DNA of 64,000 nucleotides from Silene conica (taxonomy: Eukaryota > Streptophyta > Magnoliopsida > Caryophyllales > Caryophyllaceae), in the NCBI GenBank assembly GCA_029255685.2, contig CM055315.2, forward strand, positions 56,081,181 to 56,145,180, written 5' to 3'. Made by a program: the position numbers and the translations under genes. The notes under the pieces are model-generated. The model had not been told where the DNA came from. It worked only from the letters and a program-made list of their open reading frames with translations, and ran no database searches. Shown here in pieces: positions 1 to 10,907 of the stretch (the stretch's first letter is position 1; every line of letters begins with the position of its first letter).

Positions 1-481
1 TTTAAAATGATTAGTGTTAGTAGTGTAAATTAGAAACATTGGAAAGTATTTGAGGCATATTATGATAAACCGACCCGGATTGTAATAGTGAGTGGTGGAA
101 TTGTGGGTTGTAGTTTAAGAGGAATAGGATAGGATGATGGTAGGATAAATGATAAAAGTGATCGTGGTAATGAGTCGGTAGCGCAGAAAGAGTGTGTTCC
201 GCGAGTAAATGCAAAATCATTTAACAGCGACCAATAAACAGAAGACAACAACACAAAACACAAAACACAAGTTGAAAGTTAAGATCTGTGTGTGTTCAAG
301 ACCTTCAAGTGTTGAGTAATGGAGTCATTGAAGTTATTATCCATCCTCCTATCATCATCATAATCCAATCGATCGTATGCATCCTGTTGATTTGTAGTCT
401 CCTCATTATCATTATCATTTATCGCTATCATTATCTATCATCATCATCCATTAGTGGGCAGTGGTGTTATAATTTGGAAAA
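1..481 (+). promoter_or_regulatory. Upstream region and probable 5' leader of the GAUT11-like gene
   Basis: There is no convincing coding sequence here. The stretch from about 230 is AC-rich and then rich in ATC/ATT triplets, which looks like a plant 5' untranslated leader. If transcription starts before about 315, two short upstream ORFs precede the main start: an ATG at 319 that closes at 363 (14 codons) and an ATG at 377 that closes at 397 (6 codons). No TATA box could be placed with confidence, and the transcription start is unknown. Confidence 0.5.
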
Positions 482-3115
482 ATGAGGCGGAGAAATCAGA
501 GTTTTGGAAGGCAGTCAAGGCGGCGTTACTCAAATCTAGTATGGTTGCTTTTGTGTGCTTTACTTATGCTCTTCTTCTTCTTTCTTCTTCTTACCAAAGA
601 TACCCAACGCATGTTAAGACCTGATTTACAAAAGGTACGATTCTGGGTTTTTCTATGTCTGAATCGTCTTCTATATTTTCTCACTTTAGATCCCCAATAC
701 TTGACAATTAACTAAGTTTATGATTACATACATTACTTGGGATCCATGATTTGGGTCATTTTCATCCATCCTCAATCCTCATCATATACCTATACCTAAG
801 ATTCAAGTATTCAACCACATCTATCACTGCTTCTAACCTTTTCACATAAGATCTCAACACCTTTCTTACACATTTTCATACTAAATCTCATCTTTGTATA
901 CCTACTGCCTACTTAGCTCTTCTTCCATACTTATTACTTCTACCTAAATCACTTCTAACTCTACTATTTAACTAACCTAATACGGAGTACTCTACACTTG
1001 AATCTAACTCCCTACTTTCGCTCACTCTCCATCAATATCTCTGTTGCCAGGATATCATCACCTTTTTTTTTCATCTAATTAAATGCTCTCCTCAATTCTA
1101 ACTGTACTTGATGCTTTTTTCAGTATTCTTCATCATGCATTTTATATAACTTGAAAATTCATAGCAACTGTGTTTAATCATATAATTTAGAGCCTCTCAC
1201 GGATGCTAAGGAATGTTTTGTTATCACTTTCTTTACTTCATCGAGTCACCATGTTTGACTTACAATTGTGATCCATATTTTGTTCCGTATCCTGTCACAA
1301 TCCTCATTCTGCTAATATTTAATGACTCTGTTCCCGGGTTACTACTACTTTCAAAAGTTTGTGATAGAAGATTAACATTCGATGTGAATAAAGGGATTGT
1401 AAAAAAATATGTGGCCATTAGACTTCAGCCATGACAGACGGTCTTACATGCGAGACTCACGATTACATACTACACCTAAATGAGGAATACATAAGGTTTT
1501 GGGTTGCTTTCACTTGCAAGACCGTACAACACTTACTGCTGGTTATTAAATTTAAGCCCTTATAGGTTTCAGAGCTCTTCAATTTATATGATTCTAGCTT
1601 TTAAGTATTTCTAGTGAATACTTTGGGTTTTTACTCTTTGCTTGTATTTTATTTTATTGGCAGAGTTCTTATAACCATGATAGAATCCCAGACGGCCTTA
1701 ATGTAACGGAGGAAATGCTCAGCCCAACATCTATAACAAGACAGCTTAGTGATCAAATTGCTTTAGCTAAATCCCTTGTTGTGATAGCAAAAGAAAGCAA
1801 TAATCTTCAATTTGCTTGGGAACTAAGTGCCCAAATTCGGAATTCACAGATTCTCTTATCTAATGCTGCCACACGAAGAAGTCCATTAACAATTAGAGAA
1901 TCTGAAACTGCCATTCGGGACATGGCACTTCTTCTCTACCAAGCTCAGCAACTCCATTACGACAGTGCCACCATGATCATGAGATTAAAGGCCAAAATTC
2001 ATTCCCTTGAAGAACAGACGAGTACTTTGACTGATAAAAGTTCGAAATATGGGCAGATAGCCGCTGAGGAAGTCCCAAAAAGCCTCTATTGTCTTGGTGT
2101 TAGGCTGGCAACTGAGTGGTTTAGAAATCCAAACGCTCAAAAAAGACTTGCTGGAAGAAAACTTAGTGCCAGGCAACTCGAGGACAGTAATCTTAATCAT
2201 TTTTGTGTGTTTTCTGACAACATTCTCGCGACTTCGGTGGTAGTGAACTCCACGGCCATGAATTCCGAACATCCAGAAAACGTTGTATTCCATCTTGTAA
2301 CCGACGAGGTTAACTATGCACCTATGAAGGCCTGGTTTTCGATGAACGACTTCCACGGAGTAACAATTGATGTCCAAAAAATTGAAGATTTCAGTTGGCT
2401 TAATGCTTCATATGTTCCGGTGCTTAAGCAGCTGCAAGATTCGGACACTAAAAACTACTATTTCTCAGGCAACAACGATGGCAGTAAAACACCAATAAAA
2501 TTTCGAAACCCTAAGTACCTCTCTATGTTGAACCATCTCAGGTTTTATATCCCAGAAGTGTATCCTGCTTTGAAAAAGATGATATTTCTGGACGATGATG
2601 TTGTGGTTCAGAAAGACCTCTCTCCTCTATTCTCTATTGACTTAAATGGCAATGTCAATGGGGCCGTGGAGACATGCATGGAAACATTCCATAGATATCA
2701 CAAGTATTTGAACTATTCCCACCCGCTTATACGGTCACATTTTGATCCAGATGCGTGTGGGTGGGCTTTTGGAATGAACGTCTTTGACCTGGTTGAATGG
2801 AGAAAAAGGAACGTCACGGGTATCTACCACTACTGGCAGGAAAAGAACATGGACCGAACATTGTGGAAACTGGGGACTCTTCCACCCGGACTGTTGACAT
2901 TTTATGGTTTGACCGAGGCATTAGATCCTTCATGGCATGTCTTGGGTTTGGGATACACAAATGTAGACCCTAAGGTGATAGCGAAGGGGGCTGTGTTGCA
3001 CTATAATGGGAACTCAAAACCGTGGTTGAAGATTGGCATCGAGAAATACAAACCGTTATGGGATAAATATGTTAATTATGGTCATCCGATTTTGCAACAT
3101 TGTAATGTTCACTGA
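482..3115 (+). CDS. GAUT11: GAUT11-like alpha-1,4-galacturonosyltransferase (two exons)
   Basis: The coding exons are 482-634 and 1664-3115, giving 534 residues. The donor is AAAG|GTACGA, the acceptor is TTGGCAG|AG, and the junction is phase 0. The product should be a Golgi type II membrane enzyme that adds galacturonic acid to homogalacturonan in pectin synthesis. Residues 1-18 are basic and residues 19-37 form a Leu/Phe-rich signal anchor. A GAUT stem region follows, with motifs such as ITRQLSDQIALAKS. The GT8 domain runs from about residue 230 (HFCVFSDN) to the end. It includes LNHLRFYIPE, the metal-binding FLDDDVVVQKDL (DDD at about 361-363), CGWAFGMNVFDL, WKLGTLPPGLL and the late HYNGNSKPW. 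The length is close to Arabidopsis GAUT11 as I remember it, and the N-terminal style MRR...RRR plus WLLL also matches. Several N-glycosylation sites are present. Frame and catalytic motifs look whole. Assignment to GAUT11 rather than another GAUT is from memory of the family. Confidence 0.93.
635..1663 (+). other. Intron 1 of the GAUT11-like gene
   Basis: This 1,029 bp GT-AG intron separates the exon encoding the membrane anchor from the exon encoding stem and catalytic domain. It is T-rich, as plant introns are, with a pyrimidine stretch before the acceptor at 1662-1663. No coding sequence or inserted element was recognised inside it. Confidence 0.85.
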
Positions 3116-3852
3116 TCTGTGGAACTGGAAAGGGAATTAAAGTTTTGTAAAGAGGAGATGGTTGGTAGACTCATTGACATAGGCACATAGCCAGGTGAAG
3201 TGATGGTAGAAGCACCGGTTGTTTGTTCTACAGTTGGTGTAGTATTGAGTAGTAAATCAATTTTTTGCACGGATAGCTGCATCTAAGAAGCTCAGTTCCT
3301 GACAGAATTACCTCTTTCGGGCATTGTGTCTCCTCAAATTCACTGTATGCATTGTTTATTTTTGTTCAGAAACTGTTATCTGTTGTCCAGATTTTTAAAA
3401 GCAGTTGGCACTGGAGAGGATCCGAGTAGCTTGTTTTCGAGGAGTTAAGGGAAACTCTACCATGTTTTTAAGTACCCTTACTGACATGAAACTTGCACAT
3501 CCTTGTCTTTTTAGTCATTCTTTCTCAAAGGTATTAACTTAACATAAACTCCATATATGTGATGGTTTTATATGCGAATTTAATTCGTAATCTCATAAAT
3601 AAACTGGAAAATGTCTTTAAGTATTGGAATTCTTCTCATGATGAAATTTGTCTCATATAAGGCTCGCTGCCATTATGTAATGCTGACCAAAATTGGTTTT
3701 AAAATTCCCTTCCAGTAAGGCGCTACCTGGTTTTCGAAACCGACACTTTCTCAAACCGGAATTGTGCCTACCTTTTAGCACTCGTGTCTCGCACTCTTGC
3801 ATGTGTAGTTGTACATTTTTGAGGAAAAAAATATAGATGGGATGTAGTACCT
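3116..3852 (+). other. 3' untranslated and downstream region of the GAUT11-like gene
   Basis: This is a gene-free stretch after the TGA at 3113-3115. An AATAAA-type signal lies near 3597-3602 (cataaataaac). Earlier AT-rich sites could also serve, so the poly(A) site is not fixed. Nothing else was recognised before the SINE. Confidence 0.5.
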
Positions 3853-3861
3853 CAGATTTAA

Positions 3862-3907
<46 letters not shown>

Positions 3908-4158
3908 ACGAGGGAAACCGCAGCCGCTACCTTCAGTGTGCACTGGGTAAACCCGCGGGTATATGTAATAGCCTGTAAACCACATACACCAGGTAAACCA
4001 CCCGAGGGTGACAGGCTCGAAGTCTATTTAGGCATGGACTCGGGCCAAGAATGCTTCACAAGATTTTGCTCTTGGGGAGGCTTGAACCCGGATCTCATGG
4101 GAATTCACCCAGGTTTTAACCACTAGACTCCACCCTTGCGGGCCAGATTTGAAGTTTT
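3853..4158 (-). mobile_element. tRNA-derived SINE with long A-tail and target-site duplication
   Basis: Read on the minus strand, the element starts GGCCCGCAAGGGTGGAG at 4143. It carries a tRNA-like A box (TCTAGTGGTTA) and B box (GGGTTCAAGCC), a tRNA-unrelated body, the ending GCGGTTTCCCTCGTC, and a run of 43 A (T run at 3864-3906). A 15 bp duplication flanks it: 3853-3867 and 4144-4158, one mismatch (cagattt-a/g-aagtttt). Long pure tail and near-perfect TSD suggest a fairly recent insertion. The family resembles the Au-type plant SINEs; that name is from memory. Confidence 0.9.
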
Positions 4159-4409
4159 ACACACCGATTTAGTAAATTTGCCCTTTTTACTATTAAATGC
4201 TTAAAATCACGTATTTGGTGCGGTTTTGCTTATTTTATTGTATAACCGCGTAGTGTACCTTTTAGTTTCGTTAAACTCCTTTCAACCGAAAATAACAAGG
4301 TCTATATAAGTATTTCAAACCAGTAAATAGCCTATACAACCAGCCATTATTATAACTAGTGTTATACAAGTAATTTTTATCTTTATAATACAATTTATGA
4401 GCCCAACTG
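4159..4409. other. AT-rich intergenic stretch, nothing recognised
   Basis: No ORF, repeat boundary or RNA gene could be supported here. Confidence 0.5.
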
Positions 4410-4683
4410 CCCTGAATGATTTGGAAGGAAATGGAGGGGAGTGATTTGAATGGTTGAAAAATCCATGGTTTGATTAGTAAAATGAAGTTAGAAGGATTTG
4501 GAAGGAAAAAAAAAGGATTATTTTATTTCCCTCTTTCAAGTCAATTTATTTTCTCTCTAATAAAAAAAAGATTTGGAAGAAAAATCAGCTCCTCCATTAC
4601 GCCTCCTTTCTCTCCCTTTTTTCTTTCCCTCATTGTCTCTCCCCTTCTTTTCCCTCATTTTTTGTTATCCAAAGCCACTTTAA
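4410..4683. repeat. Purine/pyrimidine block, possible degraded MITE
   Basis: The left half is rich in GGAAGGAAATGGAGGGG-type purine runs and the right half in matching pyrimidine runs ending TTGTTATCCAAAGCC. It resembles the two neighbouring MITE-like units, but its left terminal repeat is poorly conserved, so limits are approximate. A short open frame here is low-complexity and not a gene. Confidence 0.4.
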
Positions 4684-5084
4684 GGCTATGTTTGGATAAG
4701 GGGATTTGGAGGGAAAGGGAGGGGAGGGAAAGGGAGGGATGAAGTTTCTCTTGTTTGGATACAAAATTTAAAGGGAGGGAAATGAGGGGGAAAGAAATGA
4801 GAGGATCTATTCTCTTCTTTAGTTCAAATTGTTTTTTTTTTCCTAGGGAGGTGAGATTTGGAAGGAAAACACAATTTCAAAGCTTCATAATGGTATGAAA
4901 AATGTATTATTGTTATTATTCATCATATTCCATAACATCCTCTATCATGTAACTCTTTTATCTCCTCCCATTTTCCTCTTAAAATTTTTATTATCCAAAC
5001 AACCACAATTCCTCTCCCCTCACCTCACCTCCCTTTCCCTCCCCTCCCCTCCCTTTCCCTCCTAAAATTGTATCCAAACACAGG
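4684..5084. mobile_element. MITE-like element with TGTTTGGATA / TATCCAAACA ends
   Basis: The left end has tatgtttggata followed by a long GGGAGGGGAGGGAAAGGGAGGG-like purine run. The right end has the mirror pyrimidine run followed by tatccaaacaca. These inverted ends about 400 bp apart, with no coding content, fit a non-autonomous DNA transposon. The superfamily and TSD are not clear. Confidence 0.6.
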
Positions 5085-5340
5085 GTGTGTTTGTATTAAG
5101 GGTTTTGGAGAGTAGGAGATCTACAATCCCTTGTTTAGATAACAAATAAAGGTAGACGGAAATGAAAGGGGTGATTTAGAGAGATCAATTTTCTCTCCTT
5201 CAAAGTAAATCAAATTTTTAAATAATAGGCAATATTTGGAAAAAAATTGTATCAAAATACCTATATTTCACTTGTCCTTCTCTTCCCTCATTCCCTCCTC
5301 CCATCCCTTTCTCTCCATTTTTGTTATCCAAACACACCCT
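5083..5340. mobile_element. MITE-like element with AGGGTGTGTTT / AAACACACCCT ends
   Basis: An 11 bp perfect terminal inverted repeat bounds a 258 bp unit with no coding content, adjacent to the previous unit. The interior again has purine runs on the left and pyrimidine runs on the right. Ends of the GGGTGTGTTTGG type are common in plant MITEs. No clear TSD is visible. Confidence 0.6.
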
Positions 5341-5349
5341 AATAAATGT

Positions 5350-5396
5350 AAACTTTATACATAAACTTTATACATAAGTTTATGTATAAAGTTTAT
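5350..5396. repeat. Short inverted repeat (hairpin) around ACTTTATACATAA
   Basis: The words actttatacataa and ttatgtataaagt occur as adjacent arms, so the strand can fold into a stem of about 13 bp or more. It is AT-rich and may be chance or the core of an old MITE. Confidence 0.5.
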
Positions 5397-6283
5397 AAGC
5401 TCATTTATATAAATATTGATCTCAAAAAATTATAATGGAACTGAGAAAAAGAAACTTTGTAAATACAATTAAAGTTTCGTTTTGATTAAATAAAAGTAAG
5501 AGATTTTAAAAGCTACAAAAAGTAAGCTATACACTCAATTGGAAAAAAAAAAAAACAAGCCACTGAAATGTTATTAGTATTTCCCTCAATAACCAGTCAT
5601 GTTTATTAGTTGAGGTCACATTGTGAGTTTGACAATTTCTAACATTATGTCCACCACCACTTGATTAACTATTAGCAGAAGCATGTTTCCTTTGCGGCAG
5701 ACTTTTATTTACAAGGAGCAAGATTGTAACATACCCTCATTTCCCATGGAGGCGTGAAGCTCATATACGACTTATTATTTATTAGTAAGTCTCCCTTGCG
5801 ACGGATATATTCGTCTCAAATTTATAATGGGCTAAATTTTTCCAATTGCTATATAAGACAACGCATAAAAAATTCTAAATATCTTATCTTTTCCTACCTA
5901 AGTGGATAATACTTGACCCGTCACAAGTTTGCGATTATTTATTAAATATCAAATTTGTTGAATAAATCAAAACCCACTCAATTTCTATTTTTCAATATCC
6001 GAAATCATATACTTCAATTTTCAATACGTAGTTACCTCAGCTATATAATATCCGATTTATTGGAGCAACTTCATAAATGAAAATAACCCGCGGAAATACA
6101 ATGTACATCCAGGGCGAACTTAGTTACGGTGTGAACGGTGGAAACGGTATAAACTATCTAGATACACTTAAAAAGCGCTTGGTATGAGGTATTTAGAAAA
6201 GGAAATAATTCATTTTCATTCCCTTACCCTTTGTTAATGTTTGTTTGGTCCTTCTTTTCATACTCTTTAGTCTTTACTCATTT
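5397..6283. other. AT-rich non-coding stretch with a possible MITE remnant
   Basis: No gene was found. The words ctcccttgcgacgg near 5787 and ccgtcacaagtttg near 5918 resemble ends of a GACGG-type MITE, but only one side is convincing. A GCGCTTGGTATGAGG word near 6175 may be the edge of another element, in which the following LINE landed. Confidence 0.35.
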
Positions 6284-7565
6284 TGAAGATTTTATTCCCT
6301 TGTCAAAAATCTTTATTTGGGTCCGGGGAATGGAATAAAGAGTTATTAACTGAACTTTTTAGTGAAGAATGGCGGACGAAAATCCTGGCTCTTCCTTTGT
6401 GTTTGTCACAACCCGATGATATGATTTTTTGGAAGCATTCTACTTCAGGTATTTATTCTGTTAAAAGCGGGTATGGTGTTAACGTTGCTTTGACTCCCAC
6501 CTCAACAAAACATGCACTGAGAATGATTTATATAGAATAAGCAGGTCGTGTGTTGCCTTTTTTAAGAGACGACTTTGGAGACTCCCCGGACCCCAGAAAT
6601 GGAAAATCCTAATATGGCGAATTCTTACTAATTCCGTCTCTAACAGGTCGGAGTTCCAAAAAAGAGGAATAGTTGCGGATCATTGATTCTGCCATGGTAT
6701 GGATTAGCTTGAAATGCTAAATCACCTTTTCCGTGATTGCGATATTGTTGCTAGGATATGGTCTTCCAGTAATTTGGGCATCCGTTCTGACAATGATTCC
6801 CACGTGTTGGTGGGAGAATGGATTATTAATTGGATCAATTACCTTTCTAAGGTTGATAGTGGGGAGTTTTTGGTTATTAACTTCCTCGCTACTATCTGGT
6901 GCATATGGTGTACGCGCAACAATCTCGTTTTTAGAGTTGACTTATTCTCGCACGAGGCTTTCTTCAATCTTCATTATAAGACGATGGCTGAGGCAACTGC
7001 GACTTATGAGGCTTCTCAAGGGATGTCAAGGGTAAATAGGTTTTATACTGGTGTATCACGTAATGAAGTTAAGGAAAAGATGAAGAATAATACTCCTGTT
7101 TATTTGATTGGCACAGGTAGCGGGTGTAATACTATCAGGGTGAAAGTAGATGCTACTTGGAATTTGTCTTTGAAGTCTGCTGCAGGATGGGTGGCGTATG
7201 ATCCTAATGAGTTAATCATCTATGAAGGAGGTTGTAGTTCATGGTCTGAATCTGCTTTACAGGCGGAGGCAAAAGGTATCCGAGAAGTTTTACGATGGGC
7301 TAGCGCTAATGATTTTCTACATTTGGGCGTGTTTTCTGATTGCCTACAGATCTTATTCCAGATCACAGGAGTGGAGAACGAACACCATCTGACACAAGGA
7401 ATACTTATCGACATTGAAGCTAGTCTACCTCTTTTCCATTGTATTAGCTTTAGTTTTATTCCTAGAAACCTAAACTCTGTGGCTCATCGTCTAGCGAAAC
7501 GAGTCATGAACTTGTAGGGTCGTATGTTACAGCTGCCAAAAAAAAAATGAAGATTTTATTCCTTG
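6284..7565 (+). mobile_element. 5'-truncated LINE (L1-type) with RNase H-like end and TSD
   Basis: This is a plant non-LTR retrotransposon tail. From 6303 it encodes a zf-RVT-like part (WKHSTSGIYSVKSGY), then LWRLPGPQKWKILIWRIL and NHLFRDC. The open stretch 6714-7517 (267 codons) then ends in an RVT_3 RNase H-like domain (KVDATWNLSLKSAAGWVAYD, ALQAEAKGIREVL, VFSDC, IPRNLNSVAHRLAK). The reading frame has a stop at 6538-6540 in one frame and stops near 6677 and 6705 in the frame of the RNase H, so it is dead. A 10-A tail ends at 7547. The TSD is 6284-6302 and 7548-7565 (tgaagattttattcc-c-ttg, one base length difference). Reverse transcriptase and endonuclease parts are missing through 5' truncation. 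Confidence 0.92.
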
Positions 7566-7992
7566 AATTGATTCCTCCCACCCCTAGGTTTACCTTTACC
7601 TCATTTCTCCATGGCCACCCCTTTAACCATCAACAATGACCAACAATGACCAACACCACTGCCACCACCAGCGTCAACAATTGACCACCATCCATTCACC
7701 CGATTCTTTACTGTGAACCCCCGCGATTTAGCGGAAAATAAACACAAAAGAATGCGGAAAATACGAGGTTTTTAAGACTTTTCTTGAAGGATTAAACAAC
7801 AAACATGCAAAGGTTCAAAACTAAATAAAAGTGCAAAAATAAAAGAAGCAATGTTTGTTATACAAACATAATAAATAGTGTACGAAGAAAAGACATCTCA
7901 CGAATAAAAACATAATGTTAGGTAGTCTAGCGATACAAAAAGGAAACTAAAGTCCAAAGGTAAGTGCTCGCTAACCCACACGTCTCACCCCA
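7566..7992. other. Non-coding stretch, nothing firmly recognised
   Basis: It starts with CCACC-rich simple sequence, then AT-rich DNA. No ORF or repeat limit was supported. Confidence 0.4.
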
Positions 7993-8754
7993 CACTAATA
8001 CAAAAATGGCATTTGGCTACAGTAAAAAAGCACATATGGCTACGGTTCCACGATGGTTGTAAATCGGGGCGTTGCCTTAAACAATCACCTACGGCTACGG
8101 TTATTAACCGTAGAGAAATGTTATTTTTGGTAACGGTTACTAATTCCAACCGTAGCCAAAAGTTGTTTTTTGCAACGATTATTAACAACAACCGTTGCTT
8201 TATGTATATAATAGGCTACGATTATTAACAACAACCGTTACCTTACGTATAATAAAGCTTACGGTTCTCTTTTAGCGACCGTAACTGATTCTCAATTAAA
8301 ATTAAAAAAAATCAATAATATTTTTATGCTAAATGTAAAACTTTTTACTACGATAATAATTAATTACAAAATCAATGTTTAACATACCATTGCCCATTAA
8401 TCAACTTCAATATAAAAAGTGTGGATGTATATATCAGTTCATAAGATAGTAAGTTGGCCATAAAAACACCAATAGAATAGTAAGCGTATTGGTGAGCATT
8501 GAGATAAATTATTTATGATGATGAAAACTGCAGTTTGAGTCAGAATTGAGCAATGAAATTGGTAATGATTTTTTTAGCGAGGAATCAAACATTACAATAT
8601 AAATTATCCAATTTCATATTCCAAGTTAGCTACCAATAAAATTAGAATTATTTATACCAAAATTTAACAAAGACAATAAAATTAAATACTATTACCCCGA
8701 AAATTGCAAAACTTCTATTGAAAGGAAAAAAGAAAAGTGAAAACAATGACTATA
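7993..8754 (+). mobile_element. Left end of a CACTA (En/Spm-like) DNA transposon
   Basis: The end begins CACTAATACAAAAATGGC, the usual CACTA terminal form. From about 8010 to 8285 there are many subterminal repeats of GGCTACGGTT / AACCGTAGCC and variants (AACAACCGTT) in both orientations, as expected for transposase binding sites. Only this end is visible. The interior is cut at about 8755 by an LTR fragment and the other end was not found, so the total length is unknown. Confidence 0.8.
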
Positions 8755-9036
8755 TGTAATACCCCGTATTTTATTATAATGTTTATTATTTATATTGACG
8801 TGTGTTCGATAATTAATTTATCGAATAAGTGTTTTATATTTTATATGTTATTAGTGATATGTCGAGTATGCTTATTAGTTAAATATATCGTGTTTAAGTA
8901 TATGCTAGGGCCTTGGTTTGTGTGCCAACCAAAACAACCCCTCTCGTTAACAACACATAAACCAACACAAACACTCACACACTCACTCTGCCGTCCTATA
9001 CAATCACCACCCAAAACCCTAACCCTAACCTAATCG
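8755..9036 (+). mobile_element. Gypsy-type LTR fragment (left part), split by element 1
   Basis: It begins TGTAATACCCCGTATTTT, the same start as the 3 kb solo LTR at 53895, so it is probably a Tekay-like Ty3/Gypsy LTR in plus orientation. It stops where element 1 inserted (target aatcg at 9032-9036) and appears to resume at 42375. The short CCCTAACCCTAACC run just before the break is part of this LTR. Confidence 0.6.
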
Positions 9037-10041
9037 TGTGGGGAATAATCATGTATTCACCCTAAAATTTTCAGGATTATAACGAAATTTACATATGTGA
9101 ATTATGGTCATAAGAGAAAAACATGAATAAGAATTACAACCTTAGGTCCTTTGTGCGAATGGCCTAAGAACAGGAATTAGAGTAAATTCTCTCCTATAAC
9201 TTGCACCCAAGAGTTTGTCTGAGACGATACCGCGTGTGCTAGAAATGCTCTCCAATTGCCTTGCAATATGGGGAGAGTTTTGTGAGGTTTTACAGATGTG
9301 AGATCTAGGTTTTTGGGAAAGCAGTTCTCAAAAACCCTAATTTTGTGAATAATGAATAATCAATAAAATTAGAGTTCTGACAAAAGGAGAATTACTCTCC
9401 TTTTGTAATACTCTACTCGGCCGGCCGAATTAGACCTAGGGTAAGAGTGGGCTTTCCACTCTTACCTTATTCTCTTGCATGATTCGACCCTAAAGCTAAA
9501 ATATAATCCGCGGGTTTTAATTATAAATCGTACACATGTTATCAGATATTAATGCAATCGATACATTAATAATGGTCTGATAAAAAATACGATATTGTAT
9601 AATTGTGTCAATTAATATAACTGCTTATATTAATACACGAATTCAATATTTAATTAAATATAACCGTTTATATTTAATTTACGAATTAATCATGTGATCC
9701 GTATTAGCTAAAATTGTTTAATCCGTATTAAATAATAATCTCAACATCTCATTGACTAATTTAATAGTCAATACCTCTGACTAACTGTTTAGTTGTATCC
9801 GGCATAAATGTGACTGTATTTTCATACCTTCACATCTCTCAAACGTGTCCTATAAGTGTGACGTATAGGGACCAGTTGATCACCACCATCCGTATGACAA
9901 TAACGTCAAACTTATCTAGCAAGCCAACCGTTATTGATAAACGTGGATCAACTGATAATAATAATACCAAAGTATGCCCTTGTGATCCTTTAAGAGATTA
10001 ATAAGTCATCGTACTAACTATCAAGGACACCAGCCCCAACA
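9037..10041 (-). repeat. 3' LTR of element 1
   Basis: This LTR is 1,005 bp, bounded by TG and CA on the plus strand, and directly repeated at 41369-42374 with about 2% hand-counted differences. It sits next to the polypurine tract on its right, which fixes the element's minus orientation. Confidence 0.93.
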
Positions 10042-10907
10042 ATCTCCCACTTGTCCGTACAAGGGTATGTGCAATGACGTTATCACACTACATGTGGAGG
10101 ACACAAGCTCCAACAAACTCCCACTTGTCCTTACAAGTGTAGGTGCGATAACCGATTCTCATATCCTTTTAAAATTTCTCCCACTCAATGTAAGACAATT
10201 TACAAATCCGCATTCGCAAAGGTCGTATCTTACAATCGATCTGTATCAAGAGTGGTTTCCCCGACTAGAGAGTAACTTAACTGATAAAACGAATCTGTAT
10301 TCGAGCATGACCCTGCATTTCAGTCACTACTCCTCGAGTGGCCCTGAGAAATGATAAAATCCTGATAAGGGTTTGGATATTTCCCTTAACTCGAATCCTG
10401 CAGATGTAAGCGCAGCATGAAATAACCCAGAAAAAATCCTCTTGGCCCCTGTTACGGAAGACCGTGGGAAAGAAACCAAAGTTACCCAAAATCTGCCTTA
10501 ATCTCAAGAGACAGTTGAAAGTCAAAAGACTCGACTCTAAGGAACACTATGGAGGTCCTATCCACGACTTGGCACCCAATGTTAGAAAACATTTAGGACT
10601 CCATAACGTTGTCACGGGGTGTCCTACGAGATATCCTTATAACTCGCCTTTGTGATTGGTCAGTCAACTGTTTGACTTATGGCTCGTTGAACCCATCATC
10701 AACCAACGTCACAAAATGATTACCTGAGTTATCAGCTCAAGTGGGTAATCAAGGACTAAAAACGATGTAATGTTAATCAGTTCACTTTGTGGTGTTCAAA
10801 ATTGGCGTACAATTCCACATGAAAAACAAAACATAAAATATCATAGCGACGAGGTTGTAAAAGAGTACACAAAAAAATGAATTACAACATGTATTCATAA
10901 AAGAGTA
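10042..10907 (-). other. Element 1 3' non-coding block with polypurine tract
   Basis: On the minus strand the tract reads GGACAAGTGGGAGAT just before the LTR start TGTTGGGGC. A second copy of tract plus LTR-like start (GGACAAGTGGGAGTT then TGTTGGAGC) lies 74 bp further in, at 10111-10130. The rest shares ordered short blocks with the same region of elements 2 and 3, for example ctcctcgagtggcc at about 10329-10342. No ORF here is convincing. Confidence 0.75.

Noticed and set aside
288-485. 65-codon open frame overlapping the GAUT11 start
   Set aside because: It has no ATG (begins at GTG) and is Ile/Ser-rich from ATC repeats in the leader.
1985-2377. Minus-strand open frame of 130 codons inside GAUT11
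   Set aside because: It is a shadow of the conserved GT8 coding exon on the other strand.
4080-4143. tRNA gene on the minus strand
   Set aside because: A and B box-like words are present but no cloverleaf can be drawn. The A-tail and TSD show it is a SINE.
4470-4742. Lys/Phe/Ser-rich 90-codon frame
   Set aside because: It is produced by the purine/pyrimidine runs of MITE-like DNA.
9013-9030. Telomere-like CCCTAACCCTAACC
   Set aside because: Only about two units, six-base period rather than the plant seven-base CCCTAAA, and it lies within an LTR fragment.
8737-9033. 98-codon open frame at the LTR fragment edge
   Set aside because: It spans the CACTA/LTR boundary and simple sequence. No domain or codon bias is visible.
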